Below, one piece after another: positions 26,123 to 33,678 of a stretch of 64,000 nucleotides of DNA (positions within the stretch are counted from its first letter, which is position 1; every line of letters begins with the position of its first letter). The notes below the pieces were generated by a model. That model was not told where the DNA came from. It worked only from the letters and a program-made list of their open reading frames with translations, and made no database searches. The DNA is taken from NCBI GenBank assembly GCA_034437455.1, contig DAOTUB010000029.1:3780-67779 (forward strand), in the 5' to 3' direction. The DNA is from DAOTUB01 sp034437455 (GTDB lineage Bacteria > Chloroflexota > Anaerolineae > B4-G1). The position numbers and the translations under genes were made by a program.

Positions 26123-26776
26123 TCACCCGCCGAGCACGGCGCGGTCGTAAGGGCACACGAGGGCGGTCAGTGACCGGAAAAAATCCTCGACGGTGTGGCC
26201 CTCGAAGCGCGTATAAGCGGAGCCGATGAGCGACAGGGAGTGCGCGTCGCTGCCGCCAGTCTCTGGCAGGTGGTAGCGTTCCCGATTCAGTTGGCACACG
26301 TGGTTATAGACCACGCGCCCGGCCAGGCTGGGGTTCAACGTCTCCAATCCTTCGATGCAGATCTCTGGTCGGGCGTCTTGCAGGATGCGCTCCAATGCCC
26401 GACGGTCCACGCTGGAAGTCAGCCAGCTCATAGGATGCGGGACCACGACGAAACCGCCCTGTTCGTGGACGGCGGCGATGGTCTCCTCCAGTGATTGCAG
26501 CGTCCGAACGGGGCGCGTGACGCCCAGGGCCAGGATGTGTCCGCTGCGGGTGGATATCTCGATGCCCGGCAAAACTCGCACGCGATAGTTTCTCCGGGCC
26601 GCCAGTTCCACCGCTTCCAGCCCGCCGTCGATGGTATCGTGATCGGTGATGGCGATGAGGTCCAGGTTGGTGTGGTATTCTGCGTACTCGACGATCTCGG
26701 CCGGCGTGGACAGTCCGTCTTCGGCGGTGCTGTGGATGTGAATATCGGCCTTGCCGTACCGTTTTTTGGTAGACAT
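26123..26776 (-). CDS. PHP-domain phosphoesterase
   Basis: A 217-residue protein with PHP metal motifs: ADIHIHSTAEDG (first), ITDHDTIDG (second), PGIEIS (third), VVPHPMS (fourth) and GGSDAHS (fifth). This matches the RNase AM/TrpH-like branch that degrades nucleotides or nucleic acid ends. The ATG follows AGGAGTGACC. It is the last gene of the minus-strand run and converges on the DUF255 gene. Confidence 0.9.
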   Translation of the reverse strand: MSTKKRYGKADIHIHSTAEDGLSTPAEIVEYAEYHTNLDLIAITDHDTIDGGLEAVELAARRNYRVRVLPGIEISTRSGHILALGVTRPVRTLQSLEETIAAVHEQGGFVVVPHPMSWLTSSVDRRALERILQDARPEICIEGLETLNPSLAGRVVYNHVCQLNRERYHLPETGGSDAHSLSLIGSAYTRFEGHTVEDFFRSLTALVCPYDRAVLGG

Positions 26777-26906
26777 CGTTGGTCACTCCTCGGCTGGTGT
26801 TGGGCCAGTTTCATCCCAAATAGGTTGAAGGGTCAGCCATTGGTCAAGGGCAGCTTTTCGACACAAATTTGGAGAGATAGTGTGACTTGTGCACGGCAAA
26901 CGGGCG

Positions 26907-26927
26907 CTCTGGCGCGCAGCGCCAGAG
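26907..26927 (-). terminator. 9-bp hairpin between flavodoxin and PHP genes
   Basis: CTCTGGCGC, loop GCA, GCGCCAGAG. On the minus strand it lies just after the flavodoxin stop; the following bases have only TTT, so it may be a weak terminator or a repeat copy. Confidence 0.4.
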
Positions 26928-26965
26928 TCGCTTCTACTCTTGTTGAAATTGACGATCAAGCTTTT

Positions 26966-27436
26966 CTACTTCGAGTCCAGGATTTGCCTGGCCCAATCCG
27001 CGGCTCGTTCGAGCTCCCCTTCTTTCAGTGGGCCTTCTGTGTCCTTGACAAAGAATCCTTCCGGGGGCGCGATCAGTTCCCCTCCGCTTTTCTTGAGCCG
27101 GTTTGCGATGCGTTTGGCGGCATAGCCTCCGAGCCGGATCAAGAGACGTAGCGCAAACGATTCTACGTCGTCCTCCGAAAACCTGGTGTCAAATGCAGCC
27201 ACCTTGATGCCATTGATAGAGGTGTTTTTGAGGAAATTTGTAATCGCCTCTGTCGGTCTGAACCCCCGGGTGGGGGAACCGACGACCAAAAGCTCCAATC
27301 CCGCTAGGTGTTCTGGCTTCACGCTGCTTACCTGGACGGTAGCGACGTCTGCCTGGGAGCCAAAGGCGTTGCCAATCGCCTGGGCGATCTGCTCCGTGTT
27401 GCCAAAAACCGAATCGTACACGACCAGTGCTTTCAT
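26966..27436 (-). CDS. Flavodoxin-family protein
   Basis: A 156-residue flavodoxin fold. KALVVYDSVFGNTEQIAQAI is the FMN phosphate-binding loop and VVGSPTRGFRPTEAI the second flavin loop. The C-terminal part (GGYAAKRIANRLKKSGGELIAPPEGFFVKDTEGPLKEGELERA) is typical of flavodoxins linked to oxidative-stress or protoporphyrinogen oxidation. As a single-domain electron carrier it might serve the tetrapyrrole-linked genes upstream. GGAGGG precedes the ATG. Confidence 0.9.
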   Translation of the reverse strand: MKALVVYDSVFGNTEQIAQAIGNAFGSQADVATVQVSSVKPEHLAGLELLVVGSPTRGFRPTEAITNFLKNTSINGIKVAAFDTRFSEDDVESFALRLLIRLGGYAAKRIANRLKKSGGELIAPPEGFFVKDTEGPLKEGELERAADWARQILDSK

Positions 27437-27454
27437 CGAGCGATACCCTCCAAT

Positions 27455-28051
27455 CTAATGTGTGCTTTCTTCCGAAACGTTCTGTCCTTTTCTCACGCTC
27501 GCCCATCGACCTACGCCAACGACCACGCCGATGAGCAGCAGCACGAAACTGCCGTTCACAAAAATCCACTTGGCCATCGTAAAAACCGCCGCCAGCACAT
27601 CCACCACAGGAGTTTCGCCGGGATACCTCGTCATCACCAGCGAGGTCGACACGTTCTCCAAATAGTCAAACAACGCTCCCAATATCGGCGCCAGATTCGC
27701 GCGCTGCCATAGACTGGACGGTTCGAAGGCTCTGCGATTCACCCAACTGATCCCGGTGCAAAGGAACGCAGTGTACACGAGTGGCCAGATCAGGTCAAAC
27801 GTGAACCGCGCCTCGACGTAAGCCCTTCGTCCTTCCTCGCCATAAGCCTCGGCCATTTGGTAGAGATCATCCGCCGTGTAGTAGAACGACGTGTCCGGCG
27901 AGCCGGCGTTCCCGGTATTCGTTTCCGCCTTCGAAGCCTGGCCGGGCAACACCAGGGCTGTGAACAGCAGAAAGATGACCAGGGTAGAAAGCGCTACCCA
28001 GCCGTCCGAGACAGCGTGTATCCAATCAGAGAGTTTTCCCCACATGCTCAT
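27455..28051 (-). CDS. Uncharacterised four-helix membrane protein
   Basis: A 198-residue protein I do not recognise beyond a general pattern. It has an N-terminal hydrophobic segment (about residues 15-37), a polar outer loop with YYTADDLYQMAEAYGEEGRRAYVEARFTFDLIWPLVY, and further segments near 85-110, 120-140 and 155-185. This layout is common among small Chloroflexota and Bacillota integral membrane proteins. ATG 28051 follows GAGAGG. It probably belongs to the minus-strand operon. Confidence 0.65.
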   Translation of the reverse strand: MSMWGKLSDWIHAVSDGWVALSTLVIFLLFTALVLPGQASKAETNTGNAGSPDTSFYYTADDLYQMAEAYGEEGRRAYVEARFTFDLIWPLVYTAFLCTGISWVNRRAFEPSSLWQRANLAPILGALFDYLENVSTSLVMTRYPGETPVVDVLAAVFTMAKWIFVNGSFVLLLIGVVVGVGRWASVRKGQNVSEESTH

Positions 28052-28085
28052 TCCTCTCAGTTTATCGGTATCCTCCAGGCTGTTT

Positions 28086-28163
28086 TCAATCACCCAGGGG
28101 CTGGATGTACGAGAGGATGACGTCGACGATGCACAGAACGGCGTAAAGGTGTTTCGGTCTCAT
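28086..28163 (-). pseudogene. Short DUF2834-like start fragment
   Basis: A 25-residue frame (MRPKHLYAVLCIVDVILSYI, then QPLGD) behind AGGAG. It resembles the first helix of DUF2834 membrane proteins (KPKHLYLALCVLG...), but the rest is missing. It is either a relic or a real micro-protein of one helix. Confidence 0.4.
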
Positions 28164-28188
28164 CGTTCGCAAACTCCTGTAGATTCTG

Positions 28189-28839
28189 TCAGGGGGTGAC
28201 GTTCACAGGCTCCGATTCCAGCGGGCGGTGTGGCTGCACGTTGAATATCTTGAAGCCCCATTGCACCGCCGGACCGATCAGAATTGCAAAAATGATCGTG
28301 CCAATCCCTGCCGGGCCGCCCAGCAGCCAGCCGAGCAACACCACGACTACCTCGATACTACCACGCGCCCAGCGCAGACTCCACCCGCTCTTTCTCTTTA
28401 CAGCCAGCATCAAGGTGTCACGTGGGCCCGCCCCCGCGTCCACCCCGATGTAGATGGCAGAGGCCAACCCCATGAGTAGGGCCGACGCCGGCAGCATCGC
28501 GAGCTGTAGCATCAGGTTGCCCGTCACCGGCGGGATGATGGCCAGCGCCAGGTCGAGCCAGGGGCCGATGAACAGGATGTTGCCCATCGTGCCCCAACCG
28601 ATGCGCTCCCGCAGGATCAGCGCCCCCGTCAGCACGAGGAAACCGACGATGATGTTCATCGTTCCCGGCGTCAGCCCAGAGATTTGTGAGAGCGCCACGG
28701 TCAACATCACCCACGGGCCGGTCCCCAGGTTGGCGCGGATCAAGATCGCAATCGAGAGCCCAAACAGGGCAAAACCCGCCTGGATGACGATAAAATCGCG
28801 AAAGAACGTCTCCCGGCGTATCGGTTTGAATAGGCGCAT
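28189..28839 (-). CDS. YczE/YitT-like integral membrane protein
   Basis: A 216-residue protein with about five to six hydrophobic helices and the family motif IRANLGTGPWVMLTVALSQISGLTPGTMNIIVGF. A second family block is IYIGVDAGAGPRDTLM. These proteins are widespread but have no firm biochemical role. ATG 28839 is favoured because homology starts there; only a weak AGG precedes it. It lies between the TspO-like and hypothetical membrane genes. Confidence 0.85.
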   Translation of the reverse strand: MRLFKPIRRETFFRDFIVIQAGFALFGLSIAILIRANLGTGPWVMLTVALSQISGLTPGTMNIIVGFLVLTGALILRERIGWGTMGNILFIGPWLDLALAIIPPVTGNLMLQLAMLPASALLMGLASAIYIGVDAGAGPRDTLMLAVKRKSGWSLRWARGSIEVVVVLLGWLLGGPAGIGTIIFAILIGPAVQWGFKIFNVQPHRPLESEPVNVTP

Positions 28840-28916
28840 TGTCAACCTGTGTTGGGAACCATGCAACTGGCCGCCATGTGTTGATCGGCATACTTTACAT
28901 CATTGTCTCTGGTTCG

Positions 28917-29690
28917 TCAAGTGGCTGCGGATCGTCGCCTGAGAATTACGCTCACTACCAGCATCACCACCACCGCGCCCGTCATCGCCCAGGCCGCCGT
29001 CGCAACCAGCGGCGTGGCGGCGTGTTTGACGGCGATGCCCACAAACGCCCACACGATCACCAGCATGTAGGCTCCGTCGCCCCGGGTGAGGCCCACCGCC
29101 GAAGCGATAACCGCTCCCGCCACGAGCATAATCACCGCCCACACCTCCGGGCGGATGCCCCAGCCGCTCCAGCCCGCGTAATCGAGGAACGACGTCACGT
29201 TGGCGATAGTCGCTACCGTGATCCAGCCCAGGTAGATGCGGAACGGGACGCGAACCAGCCACTCCTCGGCGGCGGGGACCGGAGCGCGCCCGATCTCGAG
29301 GCGCAGATAGATGGCGATCAGCGTCAGCAAGAGCACCACCATCGCGACGACGGTGAGCGCGAACAGTTCATAGTGCCACAAAAAGATCCATGCGATGTTC
29401 GCCAGGCAACTGAGGGCGAACAGGTAGCCGATCCGTCGCAGGCGCGGATTCTCTTGTTGCGCGCGTAGCGCGGTCAGCAGTTGATAGACCGCAAACGCGC
29501 CCAGGCCCAGATAGATCAACCCCCAGATCGAAAAGACGTACCCGGCCGGCACAAAATAGACCTGGAACCGGTCCGAGATCTCGCCCGTCGTCTGCCCGTT
29601 GAGCGGCAGCGCGTTCGCCAGCCCGTTGGCGACGACCGTCGCGCCGAACGCCAGCAGATTGACCCATTGTCGAATTGTATCTTTTCTCAT
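28917..29690 (-). CDS. Tryptophan-rich TspO/MBR-related membrane protein
   Basis: A 257-residue protein with about seven hydrophobic segments, longer than the 150-residue classical TspO. YVFSIWGLIYLGLGAF and NIAWIFLWHYELFAL correspond to the Trp-rich helices of the TspO/MBR family, which bind porphyrins and respond to light or oxygen stress in some bacteria. AGGAGG precedes the ATG at 29690. It lies ten bases after the CarH gene on the same strand, and next to the STAYGREEN homologue, suggesting a tetrapyrrole/light theme. Confidence 0.82.
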   Translation of the reverse strand: MRKDTIRQWVNLLAFGATVVANGLANALPLNGQTTGEISDRFQVYFVPAGYVFSIWGLIYLGLGAFAVYQLLTALRAQQENPRLRRIGYLFALSCLANIAWIFLWHYELFALTVVAMVVLLLTLIAIYLRLEIGRAPVPAAEEWLVRVPFRIYLGWITVATIANVTSFLDYAGWSGWGIRPEVWAVIMLVAGAVIASAVGLTRGDGAYMLVIVWAFVGIAVKHAATPLVATAAWAMTGAVVVMLVVSVILRRRSAAT

Positions 29691-29700
29691 CACTCGCCTC

Positions 29701-31005
29701 CTATTGGTTAATGTCAATTCGCCTGGACAGCCAGTTGATGATGGGCGCTCCGCGCTCGTCCAGGCGCGTCTTGGCCGCCTGATGATAGGCGTTCAGGTAA
29801 CTCTCCACGATCTCGGTGGACACGTGGCCGTTCCTGCTCATTCCCGCTATCCAATCAATGCTATCGTCTACAAAGTGAATGTCCCCCAGCGTCAGGGCGG
29901 CAGCGATGTTGCGGGCCAGCTCTCGATTGGCGATGAAAGGCCAGGTTTGTGGGGAGTCAGGTTGCCGCTCGATCAGATCCGCCTTGATGAGCCACTGGCG
30001 CTCCCGATAATGGGCCAGCGCCTGTTGGTACGTCTCTGGGACAGGCTCGACGGTCGGGGTGGGGTGGGGCGCGGTCGCCAACGCTTCGACTGCCTGGGCG
30101 GCCGACTCCAGGCTTGGGTCGAGGAAGTGGCCGGGGATGCGAGCGCGCAGCGGCGGCAGGCGGTTGAACATTCTCCCTCCAAAGGCGAGGGGGACGTTCT
30201 CTCTCCGCAGAAACGAGGCCATCTCCAAAAGGGTGGCCGCCGTGGGCAACTGGAGCGCCGTCGAAACCGCCAGCGACGGCCTGGCTGTGCTCACCACCTC
30301 TTCTAGCTGTTCGATGGGCACGTTCGCCCCCAGATAGAGCACCTCCCATCCCCGTCGCCGCAGCAGATATGTGAGCAGGAGCAGCCCGAAAGCGTGCTCC
30401 TCCTCCGGCGGACACGCGATCAGTATCCGGCCTGGGCGCGTGGGCGGGGGCGCGGCCCAGAGCAACGCCTCGATCCGGCGCACGGCCAGCGCCGAGGCAA
30501 AGTGCTCCTGCTGCACGGCAATGTCGCCCGCGTACCACCCCTGGCCGATCTGTGCGATGCCCGCTCGGAGCAGATCCAGGCAGACGACTTCTGGCGGGTA
30601 GAGGGCGAACGCTTGGTTGAGGATCTGTTCGGCCTCCCTTTCGTCGAAAGCCAAGCAGGCGGATACCCAGCCCTGGCATAGATCTGCAATGGTCTGTTCC
30701 GCTGTCTCCGGCGCGGAGTATGCTGCTCTCGTGGTCTGAGGTTGGAGCGGTTCCTGGCCGTCCGACTCCAGGCTGCGCCATAGATCGACCGCGCTCTTGA
30801 TCCTCAGGCCCTCTTGCTGGCGGGCGAGCAGCCACTTGATGATGTCAATGTCCCGTCGCGAGAAGCGGCGATGCCCGCCCTGGGTGCGCGCCGGTTGCGG
30901 CAACCCGTAGCGCCGTTCCCACGCGCGCAGGGTGTCTGGCTTGACGCCGGTCTCTTGCACGACCGATTTCAGGTTGTAGATCGGTTCACGGTGGGTATCA
31001 TGCAT
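29701..31005 (-). CDS. CarH/LitR-type B12-dependent photoreceptor regulator
   Basis: A 434-residue MerR-family regulator. The N-terminal DNA-binding domain reads YNLKSVVQETGVKPDTLRAW then ERRYGLP. The middle is a B12-binding domain with the His ligand in CPPEEEHAFG. Between them is WYAGDIAVQQEH, the W-x9-EH motif that marks light-sensitive adenosylcobalamin photoreceptors of the CarH type. An extra C-terminal domain of about 130 residues (from QQALAHYRER) is not in minimal CarH. It probably represses its operon in the dark and releases on light. cobO, which makes adenosylcobalamin, is at 46.9 kb. Confidence 0.92.
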   Translation of the reverse strand: MHDTHREPIYNLKSVVQETGVKPDTLRAWERRYGLPQPARTQGGHRRFSRRDIDIIKWLLARQQEGLRIKSAVDLWRSLESDGQEPLQPQTTRAAYSAPETAEQTIADLCQGWVSACLAFDEREAEQILNQAFALYPPEVVCLDLLRAGIAQIGQGWYAGDIAVQQEHFASALAVRRIEALLWAAPPPTRPGRILIACPPEEEHAFGLLLLTYLLRRRGWEVLYLGANVPIEQLEEVVSTARPSLAVSTALQLPTAATLLEMASFLRRENVPLAFGGRMFNRLPPLRARIPGHFLDPSLESAAQAVEALATAPHPTPTVEPVPETYQQALAHYRERQWLIKADLIERQPDSPQTWPFIANRELARNIAAALTLGDIHFVDDSIDWIAGMSRNGHVSTEIVESYLNAYHQAAKTRLDERGAPIINWLSRRIDINQ

Positions 31006-31031
31006 AAAAGCTTCTGTTCCCAGTGGACAAC

Positions 31032-31511
31032 TCATCCCCTGGAGCAACAATAGTCGGCGGGCGTACCCCACTGCTCTGCCCGGTTGTATTGAGATTGGGC
31101 GGCATGAAAGTGGACCAGGATGGGCGCGTGATCGAGCGTGGGATACGCTTCAAAGAGCTCCCGGTCGCCGAAGCGAAAGACCTCCAGCACCAATGGAAGC
31201 TCCCGCCGAAAGATCGCATCCCGCCAACCAGTCAACCCGAAGGTCAATCCGCCGCTCACGTGACAGTGGACGTGGAGGGCGGGACGCTCTTCCTCTTTCT
31301 CTCTCACCCACTCGGCCAGTACCTCGTCCCTCATCAAGCGCGTTTGCCATCCGGCGATCTGTTTGCGATCATAGTCCGCTCCAATGGTCAGGAATAGGTC
31401 TCCAGTCGCATCGGAATGGGTCATCGTGTAACGGCGCGGCACGACCGGTCCATCCGATCTTGCGCCGGGGGCAAACCGTGTGTGCAGTTTCTCAGGTCTC
31501 AAACGACTCAT
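31032..31511 (-). CDS. STAYGREEN (SGR) homologue, predicted Mg-dechelatase
   Basis: A 159-residue protein that matches plant STAYGREEN along its length: RRYTMTHSDATGDLFLTIG, RDEVLAEW, LHVHCHVSGG, RRELPLVLEVF and a final FHAAQSQYNRAEQWG, against plant YTLTHSD, RDEVVAEW, LHVHCHISGG, ELPVVL and the C-terminal ECWG. Plant SGR removes Mg from chlorophyll a; bacterial homologues from non-photosynthetic Anaerolineae have been reported to do so in vitro. The physiological substrate here is unknown, as no chlorophyll genes are seen. GGAGG precedes ATG 31511. Its neighbours are CarH and a TspO-like gene. Confidence 0.93.
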   Translation of the reverse strand: MSRLRPEKLHTRFAPGARSDGPVVPRRYTMTHSDATGDLFLTIGADYDRKQIAGWQTRLMRDEVLAEWVREKEEERPALHVHCHVSGGLTFGLTGWRDAIFRRELPLVLEVFRFGDRELFEAYPTLDHAPILVHFHAAQSQYNRAEQWGTPADYCCSRG

Positions 31512-31526
31512 TGCCAATCCTCCGAG

Positions 31527-32306
31527 TCAGGTGTTGTCAATGGCAGGCTCCTGGTAGCCCAATACGTCTGGCGTTATCATGCGGCACTCGGCTGGATCGG
31601 CCAGGCAGGCCATGTCTTCCTGGGGGCCGACGATCCGCTCCACGCGGCCATCCAGCATCTGGATCACCCGGTCAGCGAATTCCACCATGCGCAGATCGTG
31701 GGTCACCATGATGCCCGCGCTGCCCTGCTCGTGCACCAGGTTGGCCAGCGTCTCGACCACTTGGTAGGCGCGCTCGGTGTCGAGACTGGCCGTTGGCTCG
31801 TCGGCCAACACCACGGCGGGCTGGTTGATCAGAGAGCGGGCGATGGCGACGCGCTGTTGCTGCCCGCCAGAAAGCTGTCTCGGCAAACTGTTCAGCCGTT
31901 CCTCCAACCCCAGCAGTGCGAGGAGTTCCCTGGCGCGTTTCCGGTGGGCCGCGTCGAACTCGTTGTTCAGCCGCAGCATCAATTCGACGTTCTCCAGGGC
32001 CGTCAGGTAGGGCACCAGGTTGTTCGCTTGAAAGGTGAACCCGATCCTGCGGCGGCGAAAGCGCGCCCGTTCCCTTTCTTTCATTGTGGATAATTCCTGT
32101 CCGTCAATCGCAATAGACCCCGATGTGGGCCGCAGCAGGCCGGCCAATATGGCCAGCATCGTCGTCTTGCCTGATCCGCTCGGTCCCACCAGGGCGACGA
32201 ACTCGCCCGGTTGCAGGTTGAGAGAAACGTCATCCACGGCGTTCACCATGCCGCCGCCGCCGGTCTGATATTGTTTGACGACAGATGTTGCTTCAAGAGC
32301 TGCCAT
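31527..32306 (-). CDS. ABC transporter ATP-binding protein (LolD/MacB type)
   Basis: A 259-residue ATPase with Walker A GPSGSGKTT, Q-loop FTFQANNLVPYLTALENVE, signature LSGGQQQR, Walker B VVLADEPTASLD and switch His in VTHD. The type pairs with FtsX-like permeases that act mechanically on the cell envelope or export substrates. The partner permease gene is 19 bases upstream. A C-terminal tail (PQEDMACLADPAECRMITPD) with two Cys is unusual. Confidence 0.95.
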   Translation of the reverse strand: MAALEATSVVKQYQTGGGGMVNAVDDVSLNLQPGEFVALVGPSGSGKTTMLAILAGLLRPTSGSIAIDGQELSTMKERERARFRRRRIGFTFQANNLVPYLTALENVELMLRLNNEFDAAHRKRARELLALLGLEERLNSLPRQLSGGQQQRVAIARSLINQPAVVLADEPTASLDTERAYQVVETLANLVHEQGSAGIMVTHDLRMVEFADRVIQMLDGRVERIVGPQEDMACLADPAECRMITPDVLGYQEPAIDNT

Positions 32307-32325
32307 TGTAATCTCTCCTCGTGTC

Positions 32326-33483
32326 CTATCCCAAACCCAGGGCGATCAACGGTTCCACGCGCAGCGAGTAGCGGATAGAGACCAGTCCGCCGATGAGGCT
32401 CATGAGAATGATCGAAACCAACGCCATCGCTCCCGAACTCGGCTCGAATATGATAGGGATGTTGGGCGGAAAGACGAACGTGATCCCAAAGGTCGCCAGG
32501 CTGCCCATCGCGACGCCCGACAGGGTGACGACCAGAATCTGGACCATCACGGCCAGGGCGATGGTTCCGTTGGACGTGCCGATCGCTTTGAGCATCCCGA
32601 TCTGGGGCACTTTTTGCAGCGTCTGGATCTGGAAAAAACCGCCGATCACCAGTACGCCGATCAACAGGGCGAATCCGTTCTGGGCGTTGAGCGTGCTCTG
32701 TTGTTCGGTGTATCCGGGGGTGTTCTCGTAGGCGGTCTGGCGATCCGCCGCCTCGACTCGATCCACCTCCGTCTCCAACCGCTGGCGCATCGTCTCGATC
32801 TGCGTTGGGTCCTCCAATTGCACGGCCACGACGTTGCAGTCTGGAGTATCCGAGCCGCCGCCGATCACGGCTTGTGGCCTGAGCTGGTCCCAGGTCAGGA
32901 TGGGCGTGAAAACCGAGGGACGGATGCCGTATTTCCGGCTGTCGCTGATGCCGACCACTTCCAGGGTGTAGAACTGGTCCTCGTTCCCCTGGGACGAGCG
33001 AATGATGAACGAGTCCCCCACCTGCAAGTCCGCGACCAGGGCCACCGTCCGGTCGACGATCGCTTCATCGGCGCTTCTGCGCAACAGGCCCTCTCCTTTC
33101 TTCACGGGTGGCTCGCCGGGCATGCCCGGTTCGACGCCGATGAAGGAGATGTCGAGGAGTTCGCTTCCATCGATTGCCACGACGGTGGCGCTGGCAAAGC
33201 CAAGTGGCCCGACCTCGCGCACGCCCTCGACATTGCGCAGCGAGCGCCGCTTTTCGCAGCCGACGCGGCTGCCGGCGATGGAGAGACGCGCCGTATCCTG
33301 GTAGACGATCATGTCGGCATTTAGCTTTTCAATGTACTCGCGGTTTCCAGACCCCAATCCCTCTCCCAAGGCTGCGACGAAAAGAATGAGAACCGTGATC
33401 AGCGCCACGACTAAGCTGAACAACAGGAAGCGTCCTTGATTTCGCCATACTTCTTTAACCGCCAGGTGAATGGCTGTGAACAT
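32326..33483 (-). CDS. FtsX-like ABC transporter permease
   Basis: A 385-residue membrane protein with one N-terminal helix (LLFSLVVALITVLILFVAALG), a large periplasm-side domain (about 45-255) and three C-terminal helices starting ALLIGVLVIGGFFQIQTLQKVPQIGMLKAIG, the FtsX/MacB fold. It forms the complex with the following ATPase. The substrate is unknown; in other Chloroflexota such pairs are often called macrolide- or DevC-like. GGAGG precedes ATG 33483, and a consensus promoter lies just upstream. Confidence 0.93.
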   Translation of the reverse strand: MFTAIHLAVKEVWRNQGRFLLFSLVVALITVLILFVAALGEGLGSGNREYIEKLNADMIVYQDTARLSIAGSRVGCEKRRSLRNVEGVREVGPLGFASATVVAIDGSELLDISFIGVEPGMPGEPPVKKGEGLLRRSADEAIVDRTVALVADLQVGDSFIIRSSQGNEDQFYTLEVVGISDSRKYGIRPSVFTPILTWDQLRPQAVIGGGSDTPDCNVVAVQLEDPTQIETMRQRLETEVDRVEAADRQTAYENTPGYTEQQSTLNAQNGFALLIGVLVIGGFFQIQTLQKVPQIGMLKAIGTSNGTIALAVMVQILVVTLSGVAMGSLATFGITFVFPPNIPIIFEPSSGAMALVSIILMSLIGGLVSIRYSLRVEPLIALGLG

Positions 33484-33509
33484 TTTTCTTACCTCCAACT
33501 GTTTGATCC

Positions 33510-33563
33510 ATTATATCGCGTTGTCTATGTTTTGTCAAGTTTTTGTACAGATAAATCAGTACA
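33510..33563 (-). promoter_or_regulatory. Consensus promoter with upstream TGTAC dyad
   Basis: On the minus strand, TTGACA (33533-33538), a 17-base spacer and TATAAT (33510-33515) make a perfect sigma-70-type promoter for the ABC-SGR-CarH-TspO run. Five bases upstream of the -35 lies a 20-bp dyad, TGTACAGATAAATCAGTACA (33544-33563), with one mismatch between arms. A regulator, possibly CarH, may bind here. Confidence 0.75.
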
Positions 33564-33608
33564 TTTTAGGAGAAGCTAGACAATTGCATGGGTGTTGAAA
33601 AGATGCTC

Positions 33609-33656
33609 TTGAAAAAAACATGGCGCTGCCTGAAGAGATGCCTCCAGGCAGCGCCA
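33609..33656 (-). terminator. Rho-independent terminator of the fabH gene
   Basis: 12-bp perfect arms (TGGCGCTGCCTG and complement, 33621-33656), loop of 12, and on the minus strand a following TGTTTTTTT run. Confidence 0.85.
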
Positions 33657-33678
33657 GTCGAAAGGAGAAAACCAAATG

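Noticed and set aside
32275..33324. 349-codon plus-strand frame opposite the ABC permease
   Set aside because: Asp/His/Gln-rich antisense reading without motifs; the permease on the minus strand is clear.
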